Positions 36,680 to 46,670 of a DNA stretch of 64,000 bases are shown here, piece after piece; the stretch's first letter is position 1, and every line of letters begins with the position of its first letter. The notes beneath the pieces are model-generated. The model searched no databases and was not told the DNA's origin. It saw nothing but the letters and a program-made list of their open reading frames with translations. The stretch is from Leptolyngbya sp. NIES-3755 (lineage in GTDB: Bacteria > Cyanobacteriota > Cyanobacteriia > Leptolyngbyales > Leptolyngbyaceae). The stretch lies in assembly GCA_001548435.1 (NCBI GenBank), contig AP017308.1, forward strand, positions 4,039,030 through 4,103,029, written 5' to 3'. The translations under genes and the position numbers were made by a program.

Positions 36680-36716
36680 AAAATAGGCGACACCCGATCG
36701 GGCAAGGAGTGAATCG

Positions 36717-38222
36717 ATGCAGCTTAGAGAATTATTGGCGAAGCTTCCGGAGATTGGAGAGATTCCTGATCATCCTGCGCTGAATGCTGAAGTGAAGGGT
36801 TTAACGACGAATTCGCTTTCCTGTCAGCCTGGAGATTTGTTTATCGGGATGCCGGGTACGCGGGTCGATGGCGGCGATTTTTGGCAAGGCGCGATTTCGA
36901 GTGGCGCGATCGCGGCAATTGTGTCTCCTCAAGCCGCAAGTCGAGCAATGGGCGATCCTACATTTCAATCGAATCAGCCACCGCTTGTGATTCCTGCGAT
37001 CGACATGGCTCAAGTCTGTTCACAATTAGCCACTGCATTCTATGATTTCCCGGCTCAAAAGCTGAAGTTGGTAGGCGTTACAGGCACGAATGGGAAGACG
37101 ACAACGACGCATTTGATCGAATACTTGTTGGAGCGATCGCAGAAAAATACGGCACTGCTCGGAACGCTTTACACCCGTTGGAAAGGCTTTCAACAAACGG
37201 CATTACATACCACTCCGTTTCCAGTGGAATTGCAGCATCAGTTGAAATCAGCGATCGGGGCAGGTTGCGAATTTGCCGTGATGGAAGTGAGTTCTCATGC
37301 ACTGGCTCAAGGTCGCGTTCTGGGCTGTGAATTTGAAGTGGCAGTGTTCACGAACTTGACTCAAGACCATCTCGATTTTCACCGCGACATGGAGGATTAC
37401 TTCGCAGCAAAATCGCTGTTGTTCAGTTCGGATTATTTGAACGGTCGAGCCATTGTGAATCTTGATGATTCGTATGGTCAAAAATTAGTCGATCGACTCG
37501 ATCGCGATTCAGTTTGGACTTACAGCACCCAACAACAAGCTGATCTTTGGACAAGTGATTTGAACTATGAATCCGATGGCGTGAGTGGAACATTACACAC
37601 TCCAATGGGCGATGCTGCTTTCAAATCGCCGCTAGTCGGACAGTTCAATTTGGCGAATTTACTAGCAGCAGTGGGCGCAGGATTGCAACTCGGACTGGAA
37701 TTAAGCTCGATCGTTGAAGCGCTTCCTAGATTTACTGGAGTTCCCGGACGCATGGAGCAAGTGCAGATCAAGTCCGACCAAGATATCAGCGTGATTGTAG
37801 ACTATGCTCACACGCCTGATAGTTTGGAGAATATGTTGAAAGCTTCTCGTCCATTTATTCCAGGACAAATGATTTGTGTGTTTGGATGTGGCGGAGATCG
37901 CGATCGGACTAAGCGTCCAAAGATGGGGAACATTGCTGCAACATTAGCCGATTACGTGATCGTGACTTCTGACAATCCCAGAACTGAAGATCCACAGCGG
38001 ATTTTGGATGATGTGGTTGCTGGAATTTCAAGCGAAGTGAATCCGACTGTAATTGCCGATCGCGCAACTGCAATTAGAACCGCGATTTTACAAGCGAAAC
38101 CAGGCGATGGAGTGTTAATTGCTGGAAAAGGACATGAAGACTATCAGATTTTAGGAACAGAAAAAATTCATTTTGACGATCGAGAACAAGCGCGGGCAGC
38201 ATTAATTGATCGTTTCGGTTAA
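36717..38222 (+). CDS. murE: UDP-N-acetylmuramoyl-tripeptide synthetase MurE
   Basis: The 501-residue Mur ligase adds the third amino acid to UDP-MurNAc-Ala-Glu. Visible are the ATP loop GTNGKTTTTH near residue 120, the carbamylated-Lys region, and DNPRTEDP, whose DNPR marks meso-diaminopimelate as substrate. Length is normal. It starts from ATG at 36717. Confidence 0.95.
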   Translation: MQLRELLAKLPEIGEIPDHPALNAEVKGLTTNSLSCQPGDLFIGMPGTRVDGGDFWQGAISSGAIAAIVSPQAASRAMGDPTFQSNQPPLVIPAIDMAQVCSQLATAFYDFPAQKLKLVGVTGTNGKTTTTHLIEYLLERSQKNTALLGTLYTRWKGFQQTALHTTPFPVELQHQLKSAIGAGCEFAVMEVSSHALAQGRVLGCEFEVAVFTNLTQDHLDFHRDMEDYFAAKSLLFSSDYLNGRAIVNLDDSYGQKLVDRLDRDSVWTYSTQQQADLWTSDLNYESDGVSGTLHTPMGDAAFKSPLVGQFNLANLLAAVGAGLQLGLELSSIVEALPRFTGVPGRMEQVQIKSDQDISVIVDYAHTPDSLENMLKASRPFIPGQMICVFGCGGDRDRTKRPKMGNIAATLADYVIVTSDNPRTEDPQRILDDVVAGISSEVNPTVIADRATAIRTAILQAKPGDGVLIAGKGHEDYQILGTEKIHFDDREQARAALIDRFG

Positions 38223-38290
38223 ATCAAAAGATAGAGGCAATTCAGCGGGTTGTCTCTATCAGGTCAATCTTTTTCAACGGGTCAAAATTC

Positions 38291-39316
38291 ATGTCTCGAT
38301 CGAGCGCATTACGCTACTACGTTTTTTCCCGATTGTTGTTAGCTCCATTAATGTTGTGGCTGATTACAACGATCGTCTTTTTTCTACTTCGTGCAACTCC
38401 CGGCGATCCAGTCGATGCCCTTCTCGGACCAAGAGCACCCCAAGCCGCGAAAGATGCACTTCGAGAGCGATTGGGCTTGAATAAATCTCTCTTCTTTCAG
38501 TACTTAGACTATATCGGGTCATTGTTCCGATTTGATCTAGGACAATCTCTGACGGCAGATGATCAATCGGTTTGGCAAATTATTGGTGATTTCTTTCCTG
38601 CAACCGTTGAACTCACGATCGTATCTTTAGCGATCGCATTAGTTGTCGGTATCACGGTTGGTGCAATTTCCGCTTCTCGTCCCAATACCGCGATCGATGC
38701 AGGTGGAAGACTCTTTGGCATCATTACTTATTCCATTCCAATGTTCTGGTTTGGGATGGTGTTGCAGCTTATCTTTGCAGTTGGATTGAAATGGTTTCCG
38801 CTCGGTACAAGATTCCCGGTGACGATCGCACCTCCGACCCAAATCACAGGAATTTATACGATCGATAGTCTCCTCAGCAGCAACCTCAGTCAATGTCTAA
38901 CCGCTCTTTACTATCTCGCCTTACCTTCAATCACTTTAGGCGTTCTCATTAGCGGCATTTTCGAGCGGATTGTTCGCGTCAATCTTAGACAAACCTTACA
39001 AGCTGAATACGTCGAGGCTGCCCGCGCACGAGGAATTCCAGAATCGAAAATCCTGATCAATCATGCCTTGAAGAATGCCATGATTCCAGTCATTACGATT
39101 CTGGGTCTCACTTTAGCTGCGTTGTTAGGGGGAGCCATTCTCACTGAGGTAACATTCTCGTGGCCCGGACTCGCGAATCGGCTCTACCGAGCGATCGGAC
39201 AACGAGACTATCCGACAGTTCAAGGCATCGTTGTTTTCTTTGCGGCAATTGTTGCGATCGCAAGTATCGCGATCGACATTATCAACGCCTATATCGATCC
39301 TCGAATCCGCTACTAG
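38291..39316 (+). CDS. Peptide/oligopeptide ABC transporter permease (DppB/OppB type)
   Basis: The 341-residue protein has six membrane helices, an N-terminal FLLRATPGDPVDALLG loop and the EAA-type ATPase-contact loop EAARARGIPESKILINHALK. It matches DppB/OppB permeases of peptide or nickel importers; partner genes are absent here. A stem (near 38231-38258) without a T-tract lies in the 68-bp upstream gap. Its stop overlaps the convergent repeat-protein gene by 4 bp. Confidence 0.9.
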   Translation: MSRSSALRYYVFSRLLLAPLMLWLITTIVFFLLRATPGDPVDALLGPRAPQAAKDALRERLGLNKSLFFQYLDYIGSLFRFDLGQSLTADDQSVWQIIGDFFPATVELTIVSLAIALVVGITVGAISASRPNTAIDAGGRLFGIITYSIPMFWFGMVLQLIFAVGLKWFPLGTRFPVTIAPPTQITGIYTIDSLLSSNLSQCLTALYYLALPSITLGVLISGIFERIVRVNLRQTLQAEYVEAARARGIPESKILINHALKNAMIPVITILGLTLAALLGGAILTEVTFSWPGLANRLYRAIGQRDYPTVQGIVVFFAAIVAIASIAIDIINAYIDPRIRY

Positions 39317-39921
39317 CGAGGTGCACAAGCAACAGGCAACGGTGCAGAAGCTTGCGGAGAACTCAAGTTATAAGCAGCAGGAAAGGACGAGTTGTTCTGA
39401 CGCTCTTGGGCAGCGTTCAAGTTCATTTTTGCTTCATGCCCAGAAGTTCCCGCAGGTCCATTCGCACGAAACGCGATCGCTGCACTCGGATTGTTCGCAT
39501 CAAACTGACGAGTTGGGATTGTAGCCTGCGTCCCTGAGTTTCTACCCCCGTTGTAAGCCGCAGCGTAATTACTCCGTTGCGCTTCAACGGCATTCAAGTT
39601 CATTTTTGCTTCGTGTCCAGAAGTTCCCGCAGGTCCATTCGCACGAAACGCGATCGCTGCACTCGGATTGTTCGCATCAAACTGACGATTCGGAGTCACG
39701 CTTTGTACGGTGTCGATCGGTCCGCCAACTCCGCCCGTCACATAAGTACAATTGTCCGTTGTCTGAACTTGAGGATTCACGCGATTAATATCGCCATTGT
39801 TCACGACACCTTGAGCAAATGCAGGGAGCGCCATTAATGCAGCCGTGCCCGTTGCGCCGAGAACAGCCAAAGTCCGTTGTGCAAAATTCATGCGATCGAG
39901 AGTGTTCATGGGTTTCCTCAA
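39313..39921 (-). CDS. Secreted protein with an internal duplication
   Basis: The 202-residue protein has a signal peptide (cleavage near PAFAQ) and two nearly identical blocks of about 32 residues sharing RQFDANNPSAAIAFRANGP and AGTSGHEAKMNLNA (about residues 79-110 and 138-169). The rest is Asn/Ala-rich and low in structure. I do not recognise the family. Two later ATGs (codons 5 and 11) are possible starts and would still leave the signal peptide. Confidence 0.65.
   Translation of the reverse strand: MRKPMNTLDRMNFAQRTLAVLGATGTAALMALPAFAQGVVNNGDINRVNPQVQTTDNCTYVTGGVGGPIDTVQSVTPNRQFDANNPSAAIAFRANGPAGTSGHEAKMNLNAVEAQRSNYAAAYNGGRNSGTQATIPTRQFDANNPSAAIAFRANGPAGTSGHEAKMNLNAAQERQNNSSFPAAYNLSSPQASAPLPVACAPR
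39416..39511. repeat. Intragenic direct repeat, copy A
   Basis: A 96-bp block within the secreted-protein gene that matches 39593-39688 at an offset of 177 bp, with only a few synonymous-looking differences, so the protein duplication is recent or kept uniform by conversion. Confidence 0.85.
39593..39688. repeat. Intragenic direct repeat, copy B
   Basis: Second copy of the 96-bp block at 39416-39511. The spacer between copies codes for a Gly/Asn/Ala-rich linker. Confidence 0.85.
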
Positions 39922-40059
39922 AAGAACTAGGGTGTAAAAATCTTAGAAAATCTGTATTTCTCTATACCCTTTAACTGTAAGAAGGAAACCCGATCAGTTG
40001 CTCTGTCTTTCGAGGTTAGTGCGGCTCTGTCAACAGTAGGAAACACTCAAAAGCTTAAT

Positions 40060-40485
40060 CTACTCCGGTGACGGGTCTAATTGTTGGAGCAAATCAGCGA
40101 TCGACAAAACTGGAATTAGGGTCGTTTGAAAATCTCTTGGATTGCGAGTAATGATTGCATCTAATTCCTCAGCGAGAGCAGAAGCGATCTGACCGGCATC
40201 TTCAAAATCAGCAAGTCTGGAATCAAAAGCAGCTTCAAGAATTAATTGAGTCACTGGACAAGCGGTGAGCAACGCGAGTGTTCTCTGAAGAATTTGTCTT
40301 GCCTCATCTCGACTTTGAGTTTGCCGTCTACAAATGTAAAAAATATCTGTTGCGCTTGATGCAGAAAAAAAGCCTTCAACTCGATCATCAGCGATCGCAT
40401 CAAAAAGCTGTCTACTCTCTAAATAAAATGGCTCACGTTCAAGGAAAAAATCGAGAATGATATTCGTATCGAGCAAAATTCTCAC
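40060..40485 (-). CDS. PIN-domain toxin of a VapBC-like pair
   Basis: The 141-residue protein has the PIN acidic residues: D6 (ILLDTN), a Glu/Asp region in ATDIFYICRR, DFEDA and the final D in ITRNPRDF. PIN toxins cleave RNA, often tRNA. It overlaps its putative antitoxin by 4 bp and resembles the second PIN protein at 54.3 kb in length and motif spacing. Confidence 0.85.
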   Translation of the reverse strand: MRILLDTNIILDFFLEREPFYLESRQLFDAIADDRVEGFFSASSATDIFYICRRQTQSRDEARQILQRTLALLTACPVTQLILEAAFDSRLADFEDAGQIASALAEELDAIITRNPRDFQTTLIPVLSIADLLQQLDPSPE

Positions 40486-40730
40486 GTCAGATATTTCTCC
40501 ACCAACCGTTCTTCGCGCATTGCGTCAATTTCTTCATCAGTTGGCGTAGGTTTACCTGGTCGCTTTAGGCAACCCTGAAGTTGTTCGACTAAGGCTCGCT
40601 TGTGGAGTTGGGCGGGCTTCTCAGGATGAGTTAGGTCTTGTTGCAACGATCGCGTAATGGTATTCAGCAAAGACAGCCGCTCTGAGATTGATAGCTGGTG
40701 GACTTGCTGCTCAAGTTCTTTTAAGGTCAT
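40482..40730 (-). CDS. Antitoxin of the PIN-domain pair
   Basis: The 82-residue charged, helical protein (LKELEQQVHQLSISERLSLL) has a disordered Lys/Pro linker and an acidic helical end, the usual form of antitoxins whose C-terminus wraps the toxin. Its stop overlaps the toxin's start by 4 bp. The DNA-binding fold cannot be assigned from sequence alone. Confidence 0.75.
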   Translation of the reverse strand: MTLKELEQQVHQLSISERLSLLNTITRSLQQDLTHPEKPAQLHKRALVEQLQGCLKRPGKPTPTDEEIDAMREERLVEKYLT

Positions 40731-40892
40731 CGTTGTCTGACGAAATTCGCTGATTTTAGCGTAGCACTGCGATCGCGCTTAATCTCATGGAGTGGTTTGC
40801 AATCATTCAAAGCAACACATCCTGGAACTCCCTTGCTGATGTATGGGGAATTTTCAGCCGAAGTTCCAGAGTCGATCCATTGCGTTATCAAA

Positions 40893-42224
40893 TCAATTCT
40901 CTAATTGAATTCCCCGAATCGAATAGTCTAGCAATTGCATTGGGTGGAGAACAGGGACAGATTTTCCTTGCAGTTTCAAATGGCGGGAGATCTGTACATA
41001 ACATCCGATGTTTGCAGAAGCAATGACACTCGCACCTGTATTGGTCAAGTTCTCTACTTTCTGCTGTCCCAATTCGTTCGCGACTTCTGGCTGAAGAATG
41101 TTGTAAATCCCTGCACTTCCACAACAAAGCGCTGCGTCTACAGGTTCTCGTAGTTTTACTCCTGGAATCTTCCGCAACAACTGACGCGGTTGAACACTGA
41201 TTTTTTGACCATGCAACATGTGACACGCGTCTTGATAAACCAGTGTTAAAGGCTCGTCTTGTAGCGGTGACAGTTTTGCGGTTAAGCCGACTTCAGCTAA
41301 GAATTCTTGAACATCTCGAATCTTACGGACAAAGGCTTCTGCTTTTTCACGATAGTTCGGATCATCTTGCAAAATATGACCATATTCTTTCAAGGTATGA
41401 CCGCAGCCTGAAGCATTGATCAAGACAAAATCGGCTCCAGTTTTATCAAAAGTATCGATCGTTTGTCGGGCGAATTGTTTGGCTTGTTCTTCTTGTCCTT
41501 GATGATGAGATAAAGCACCACAACAGCCTTGAACTTGAGGCACAACGACTTCACAACCATTTGCCGTGAGTACCCGCACCGTTGCATCATTCACATCTGG
41601 ATTGAACAATCGCTGAACACAGCCTAGAAGCATTCCGACGCGATAACGCTTTTCACCTTGAGCGGGAATCAATGCAGGAATTGAATCGGTGAAAGCTCCA
41701 GCAGGAATTTCTGGCAGAATCGCTTCCATTGCTGAGAGTTGAGGCGCGATCGCATTTAAAAATCCCAGCGACCTGACAATTTTCTGAAGCCCTGATTTCT
41801 GATACAAGCCCAAGGGACGCAACAAAGTTCGCATTCGATCGGGATACGGAAACACCGAAAAAATGAACTTCCGTAATAGTGTTTGAGCAATCGATCGAGG
41901 TTCTTTCCGTTCAATCTGTGGACGAGTCGCAGCAATCAACTTGTCATACTGCACACCAGAAGGACAAGTCGTAACACACGCCAAACAGCCCAAACAAGAA
42001 TCGAAATGTTGCACTGTTGCTGGATTCAGCGGAATTTCACCTTCATTGATGCCGTCCATCAAGTAGATGCGTCCTCTAGGCGAATCCATCTCTTTCCCGA
42101 TCACTCGGTAGCTCGGACAAGTTGATAAACAAAAGCCACAATGCACACAAGAATCGATCAGCTTCGGATCGGGAGGATTGTGGGCATCAAAGCCTGGATT
42201 GGTTACTGGGTCAGAGGTTTGCAT
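40893..42224 (-). CDS. glcF: Glycolate oxidase iron-sulfur subunit
   Basis: The 443-residue protein has two ferredoxin-type cluster motifs, CVHCGFCLSTCP from C26 and CLGCLACVTTCP near residue 76, and two C-terminal CCG domains (GCCGALSHH, LCCGSAGIYN). Glycolate oxidation recycles photorespiratory glycolate to glyoxylate. It follows glcE after 2 bp; the catalytic glcD is not in this window. Confidence 0.88.
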   Translation of the reverse strand: MQTSDPVTNPGFDAHNPPDPKLIDSCVHCGFCLSTCPSYRVIGKEMDSPRGRIYLMDGINEGEIPLNPATVQHFDSCLGCLACVTTCPSGVQYDKLIAATRPQIERKEPRSIAQTLLRKFIFSVFPYPDRMRTLLRPLGLYQKSGLQKIVRSLGFLNAIAPQLSAMEAILPEIPAGAFTDSIPALIPAQGEKRYRVGMLLGCVQRLFNPDVNDATVRVLTANGCEVVVPQVQGCCGALSHHQGQEEQAKQFARQTIDTFDKTGADFVLINASGCGHTLKEYGHILQDDPNYREKAEAFVRKIRDVQEFLAEVGLTAKLSPLQDEPLTLVYQDACHMLHGQKISVQPRQLLRKIPGVKLREPVDAALCCGSAGIYNILQPEVANELGQQKVENLTNTGASVIASANIGCYVQISRHLKLQGKSVPVLHPMQLLDYSIRGIQLEN

Positions 42225-42226
42225 TT

Positions 42227-43546
42227 CTAAATTCCGCCTACAAAACGGTGAGGACTGAGTAAATTTTGAGGGTCAAATTGGGATTTAATTCGCTGCATGA
42301 AACCGAGCGCATTTCCAGAGTATCCCCAGACTTCTAGCTGTTGTTTGAACTCGATCGAGGCTTGCAATACCGAGAGATATCCACCTGTCGCTTCACAAAT
42401 CGATCGTACTTCTAGAAGTTGAGTTGATCGAGCTTCTGAAAGGCTCAATCGTCCAATGCCGCTTCCTGCATGAATCAGAACTTCCGCAGCGGGTAAAAGC
42501 GCAGTGATTTGATTCAGCACCGAAACCGCTTCAGTCGGCTTTACTCCTATTTTGCAAACGATCGAGTCACTTTGGACAGATGAATTAATTTGATTTGTGA
42601 GACGTTGCCATACATCCGAGTCCGCTGGCTCAGAAATCGTTAAATTCAAGGCTTTTCCAACTTCGGTCAATCGTGCAATCTGCTGTTCAACACTTTCTGC
42701 AATGCTCTGAAATCGAACAAGCAAGCTAGAAGACTTTGGCAATTCTAATGCTGACGAGATTGATTCTGATAATAGATTAACACTCACAGGCGTTAATGCT
42801 GAACTCAATAGCGTTTGAGTCGCTTGCTCTAATGAATCTAAACCACCACTGAGAGTGATCGATCGAGAAACCGCAGGAATCGGATAAACCCGAACGGTCG
42901 CTTGCGTCAAAATTCCCAAAGTCCCATACGACCCAGTGAATAGCTTCATTAAATCGTAACCCGCCACATTTTTTACGACTCGTCCGCCTGCTTTAACGAT
43001 CTCGCCATCCGATCGAACAAATGTAATTCCCAACAACATATCGCGAACGCTGTTGTAACGATGTCTAAGTGATCCAGAATCCGCCGTTGCAATGACACCA
43101 CCCAAAGTTGCACGATCGCTAAAGATTGGATCGATCGCGCAAAACTGCCCCGCTTTTCCCACGATCGATTGAAGTTCCGCAAACGAAATTCCTGCTTCAG
43201 CCGTCACAGTTAAATCGCCTTCTGCATGTTCAATTAAGCGATCGAGCTTTTCGGTACTCACCACCAAAGCGACTGAATCGATCACGCCACCCCAGTGCAG
43301 CTTCGTCGCATGACCACAGGGAAGAATCTGCCACTGATTGCGATGAGCACAAGACACGATCGCGCTTAATTCCTCAACGGTTGAAGGAGACACCCATGCG
43401 ACTTGATCGGGATGAATCAGCGATCGAGACAATTGTGCTTGCTGAAATTCTGTCAGTGAATCCCACGTCCGTACCGATACGGGCGAGATCGCGGATTCGA
43501 GCATTTGAAAAAGAGTTGGCATCCGTAAAAATGGGGCAGACAACAC
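42227..43546 (-). CDS. glcE: Glycolate oxidase FAD-binding subunit
   Basis: The 439-residue protein has the FAD-binding type 4 (PCMH) pattern: ILPCGHATKLHWGG, DLTVTAEAGISFAEL, TLGGVIATADSGSLRHRY and VVKNVAGYDLMKLFTGSYGTLG. It works with GlcD and GlcF. Its length fits GlcE more than GlcD. The first ATG (43546) may be too early; ATGs at codon 9 (43522) or 15 (43504) are possible. It is divergent from the PAS kinase gene. Confidence 0.85.
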   Translation of the reverse strand: MLSAPFLRMPTLFQMLESAISPVSVRTWDSLTEFQQAQLSRSLIHPDQVAWVSPSTVEELSAIVSCAHRNQWQILPCGHATKLHWGGVIDSVALVVSTEKLDRLIEHAEGDLTVTAEAGISFAELQSIVGKAGQFCAIDPIFSDRATLGGVIATADSGSLRHRYNSVRDMLLGITFVRSDGEIVKAGGRVVKNVAGYDLMKLFTGSYGTLGILTQATVRVYPIPAVSRSITLSGGLDSLEQATQTLLSSALTPVSVNLLSESISSALELPKSSSLLVRFQSIAESVEQQIARLTEVGKALNLTISEPADSDVWQRLTNQINSSVQSDSIVCKIGVKPTEAVSVLNQITALLPAAEVLIHAGSGIGRLSLSEARSTQLLEVRSICEATGGYLSVLQASIEFKQQLEVWGYSGNALGFMQRIKSQFDPQNLLSPHRFVGGI

Positions 43547-43731
43547 AGAAATTGGGAAATCTCTTAGATAGAAATAATGAGAGATTTATGAAAAGATTTC
43601 GATCCACATCCTATTATCTAGGGAATAATGCGCTTATGTTCAAGGCGAAAGGTAATCATGAGCATTGATAGAAGTGCGGAATGTCTCCTACAGTCTCATG
43701 ATTTCCTCTTTTTTACCTACAGCGACGATCG

Positions 43732-46665
43732 ATGCAACAGATAGACGCGCCGCCCAGTCTAGTCCAACTCCAAACGCTTCTCAGTCAGTGCGATTCTGAA
43801 GCGTCTCAAGCTGCCTTGTCAGAGCTACAGGCAACGATTTCTGCCCTGCAACAAGAACTTCAAGCGGAACGATCGGCTCGACAAGAAGCTGAGAACAATC
43901 GATTGCTCTTACAAATGACGATCGAGGGAGTAGTAGACGGAATTTTGGCGATCGACCAACAAGGGAATCTTCTCAGTGCGAATCAACACTTTCGCCAGCA
44001 GTGGAATGTTCAAGAGCCTGTCCCCCTTCACGAGTCGCAACTTCTAGAACAAACAGCTTCGATGCTGATTGAATCCGATCAACTCCGAAATCAAGTTCAA
44101 CTCGAATCGGAACATCCTAGGATCGAAGGTCACACGATTCTTCAACTCAAAGACGGTCGCATTCTAGAGCGATTCTCCAAACCTCTGTGGCACAATCACG
44201 AGATTCGGGGTCGGGTAATTAGTATTCGCGATATCACCGAACAGACCCGCGCTCAGAAGAATCTGGCTGCAAGTGAAAAGCTGTTACGCACGGTTGTGAC
44301 CAATACTCCCACGATACTTTATGCGATCGATCAAAACGGCATTTACACGCTTTCTGAAGGGAAAGGTCTGGAAGCGCTGGGATTGAAAGCGGGCGCATTA
44401 GTTGGAAAATCAACCTACGAATTCTATCGGGAGTATCCAACAATTATTCGAGATGTCGATCGCGTTTTAGCAGGAGAAGAACACCGATCGATTCTCGAAT
44501 TTCAAGGGATTTTCTATGACAATCGTGCCACTCCGATTCGCAATTCTGACGGTGAAGTGATCGGAATGATTGGAGTGGCAACCGATGTGACGGCTCAGAG
44601 ACAAGCCGAAATCGAGCTACAGGAAACTAAGCAAGATTTGGCGATTCGAGTTGAACTGAGAACCGTTGAACTGAAAGCGGCAAATGCAAAATTGCAGAAA
44701 GAAGTCGCCCAGCGAAGAGCGATCGAACAAAGTCTGCGAGATAAACAAAGCGGTCTGCAAATTCTTAATCAAATTTCGCAAGGGGTGACAGCCGGATTAT
44801 CAGTGAATGACTTGATCAAATTAACGATCGACCAAACCGCTGCAAGGTTTACGAATGTTCGAGTGCTATACGGAGTCATCGACAATCGCCACTTCAATGC
44901 AATCTATTCCGTTCAACCTGCGGATATGCCTGCGATGAACGGAATTGTCGAAGGACTGTACCTGACTCCGCAGTATTTCGAGATGATTCAGCGAAAAGAA
45001 ACTGCACTGATTGAAGATGTCTTACAAGAGCCTGCCTTTGCACCGATGGTGGGCGATATGATGAGACGGAGAACACGAGCGATCGCCATGGTCACAGTGC
45101 AACATTCCGCAGAGCAAATCGGAATTCTAGCGCTGAATGCTCCGTATCCAAAACGCTGGACAACTTGTGAAGTCGAAACGATTCAAGAATTGGCAGATTA
45201 TTTGTCGATCGTGTTGCAAAAAGTTCGGGCACAAGAAGAACGCACCCAAGCCGAAGAGCGGCTGAAATTATTTGAATCCGTGGTCGTGAATGGAAACGAT
45301 GGCGTAATTATCACCGATGCAGATTTGAAAGATCCGAAGATTAGCTATGTGAACGCAGCATTTGTGCGAATGTCTGGATACACCGCAGAAGAAGCGATCG
45401 GAAAAACGCCTCGAATTCTCCAAGGTGAAAAAACAAATCGATCGCAGCTTGTCAAAGTTCGGACAGCAATGCAAGAAGGACGATCGATTCAAGTTGAACT
45501 CGTGAATTATCACAAAGATGGTTCTGAATATTGGGTGGATCTCAACGTCGTTCCCATTTCAGATTCGCGTGGAAATCTGACTCATTTTGTTGCCCTACAG
45601 CGCGATATTACCGATCGAAAATGGTCAGAAAAAGCGTTAATTACCACTCAAGCGCGATTGAAATATTTGCTCTCTTCGAGTCCTTCAGTCATTTATACCT
45701 GTCAGCCCAATCGGAATCGTGCTTGCACATTTGTCAGCGAAAATATCACTCAGCAATTCGGCTACGAAATTTGGCAATATCTCAAAGATCCGCATTTTTG
45801 GATCGACCACATTCATCCAGAAGATTTATCGATCGTACTCGAACATGTCGATCGATTACTCGAAGTCGGAGAAGCCACTTGTGAATACCGATTTTTACAT
45901 CAAGATGGCTCTTATCGCTGGTTGCGCGACAGCATGAAGCTGTTAAATGATCAATCGATCGAGGTCATTGGTTCCGTTGTTGATATTAGCGATCGTAAAT
46001 GGGCAGAAGATCAAATTCGTGCCTCACTTGACGAAAAAGAAGTGATGCTGAAAGAAATTCATCACCGTGTGAAAAATAACCTGCAAGTCGTGTCGAGTTT
46101 ACTCAAGTTACAAGCAGGTTACATTCAAGATAAACGCATCATCGAAGTATTTAAGGAGAGCCAAAACCGAGTCAGCGCAATGGCACTCATCCATGAAAAG
46201 CTGTACCAATCTGAAGATCTCGCAAAAACTCACTTTTCAGAGTATATTCAGAGCTTAACGACTGCTCTATTCCGCTCCTATTCGGCAAATTCCCGCGCCA
46301 TCGAACTTCATCTGAATGTTCAAGAGGTGAGATTAAGCATTGATACAGCAATTCCCTGCGGATTAATTATCAATGAACTCGTCTCCAACTCTTTGAAATA
46401 TGCCTTTCCCAGTGGCGAAACAGGCTCGATCTATATTGAGTTAAACGCTCAAGAAGAGCCAGCATTCGATCGAATTCACTACTCACTGATCGTCGGTGAT
46501 AACGGTCGTGGATTCCCCTCAGATCTCGATTTCCGAAATACGAAATCGCTCGGTTTACAGTTGGTCTGTACGCTCATCCGACAGCTACGAGGGGAAATAG
46601 ACCTCAGTAGTGAATCAGGAGTCCGTTTTACAATCACATTCTGCGAACAAAAGATCAGGGTTTAA
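43732..46665 (+). CDS. Multi-PAS/GAF sensor histidine kinase (HisKA_2 type)
   Basis: The 977-residue soluble kinase has an N-terminal coiled coil (1-60), two PAS domains (about 60-165 and 185-295), a coiled linker, a GAF-like domain (about 345-500), two more PAS domains (about 510-630 and 645-760), a HisKA_2 dimerisation region with HHRVKNNLQVVSSLLK, and an ATPase domain (LIINELVSNSLKYAF, GDNGRGFP, SLGLQLV). Kinases of this type respond to light, redox or small ligands; the ligand is unknown. It heads a three-gene signalling cluster and ends 5 bp before the next gene. Confidence 0.9.
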   Translation: MQQIDAPPSLVQLQTLLSQCDSEASQAALSELQATISALQQELQAERSARQEAENNRLLLQMTIEGVVDGILAIDQQGNLLSANQHFRQQWNVQEPVPLHESQLLEQTASMLIESDQLRNQVQLESEHPRIEGHTILQLKDGRILERFSKPLWHNHEIRGRVISIRDITEQTRAQKNLAASEKLLRTVVTNTPTILYAIDQNGIYTLSEGKGLEALGLKAGALVGKSTYEFYREYPTIIRDVDRVLAGEEHRSILEFQGIFYDNRATPIRNSDGEVIGMIGVATDVTAQRQAEIELQETKQDLAIRVELRTVELKAANAKLQKEVAQRRAIEQSLRDKQSGLQILNQISQGVTAGLSVNDLIKLTIDQTAARFTNVRVLYGVIDNRHFNAIYSVQPADMPAMNGIVEGLYLTPQYFEMIQRKETALIEDVLQEPAFAPMVGDMMRRRTRAIAMVTVQHSAEQIGILALNAPYPKRWTTCEVETIQELADYLSIVLQKVRAQEERTQAEERLKLFESVVVNGNDGVIITDADLKDPKISYVNAAFVRMSGYTAEEAIGKTPRILQGEKTNRSQLVKVRTAMQEGRSIQVELVNYHKDGSEYWVDLNVVPISDSRGNLTHFVALQRDITDRKWSEKALITTQARLKYLLSSSPSVIYTCQPNRNRACTFVSENITQQFGYEIWQYLKDPHFWIDHIHPEDLSIVLEHVDRLLEVGEATCEYRFLHQDGSYRWLRDSMKLLNDQSIEVIGSVVDISDRKWAEDQIRASLDEKEVMLKEIHHRVKNNLQVVSSLLKLQAGYIQDKRIIEVFKESQNRVSAMALIHEKLYQSEDLAKTHFSEYIQSLTTALFRSYSANSRAIELHLNVQEVRLSIDTAIPCGLIINELVSNSLKYAFPSGETGSIYIELNAQEEPAFDRIHYSLIVGDNGRGFPSDLDFRNTKSLGLQLVCTLIRQLRGEIDLSSESGVRFTITFCEQKIRV

Positions 46666-46670
46666 ATGTC

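Noticed and set aside
38231-38258. Terminator after murE
   Set aside because: A stem (ATAGAG with CTCTAT and some further pairs) is present, but no T-tract follows closely, so it was not listed as a terminator.
40787-41026. 79-codon plus-strand frame next to glcF
   Set aside because: Most of it is antisense to the glcF 3' end and its residues show no domain; treated as a shadow. The gap 40731-40892 therefore holds no supported gene.
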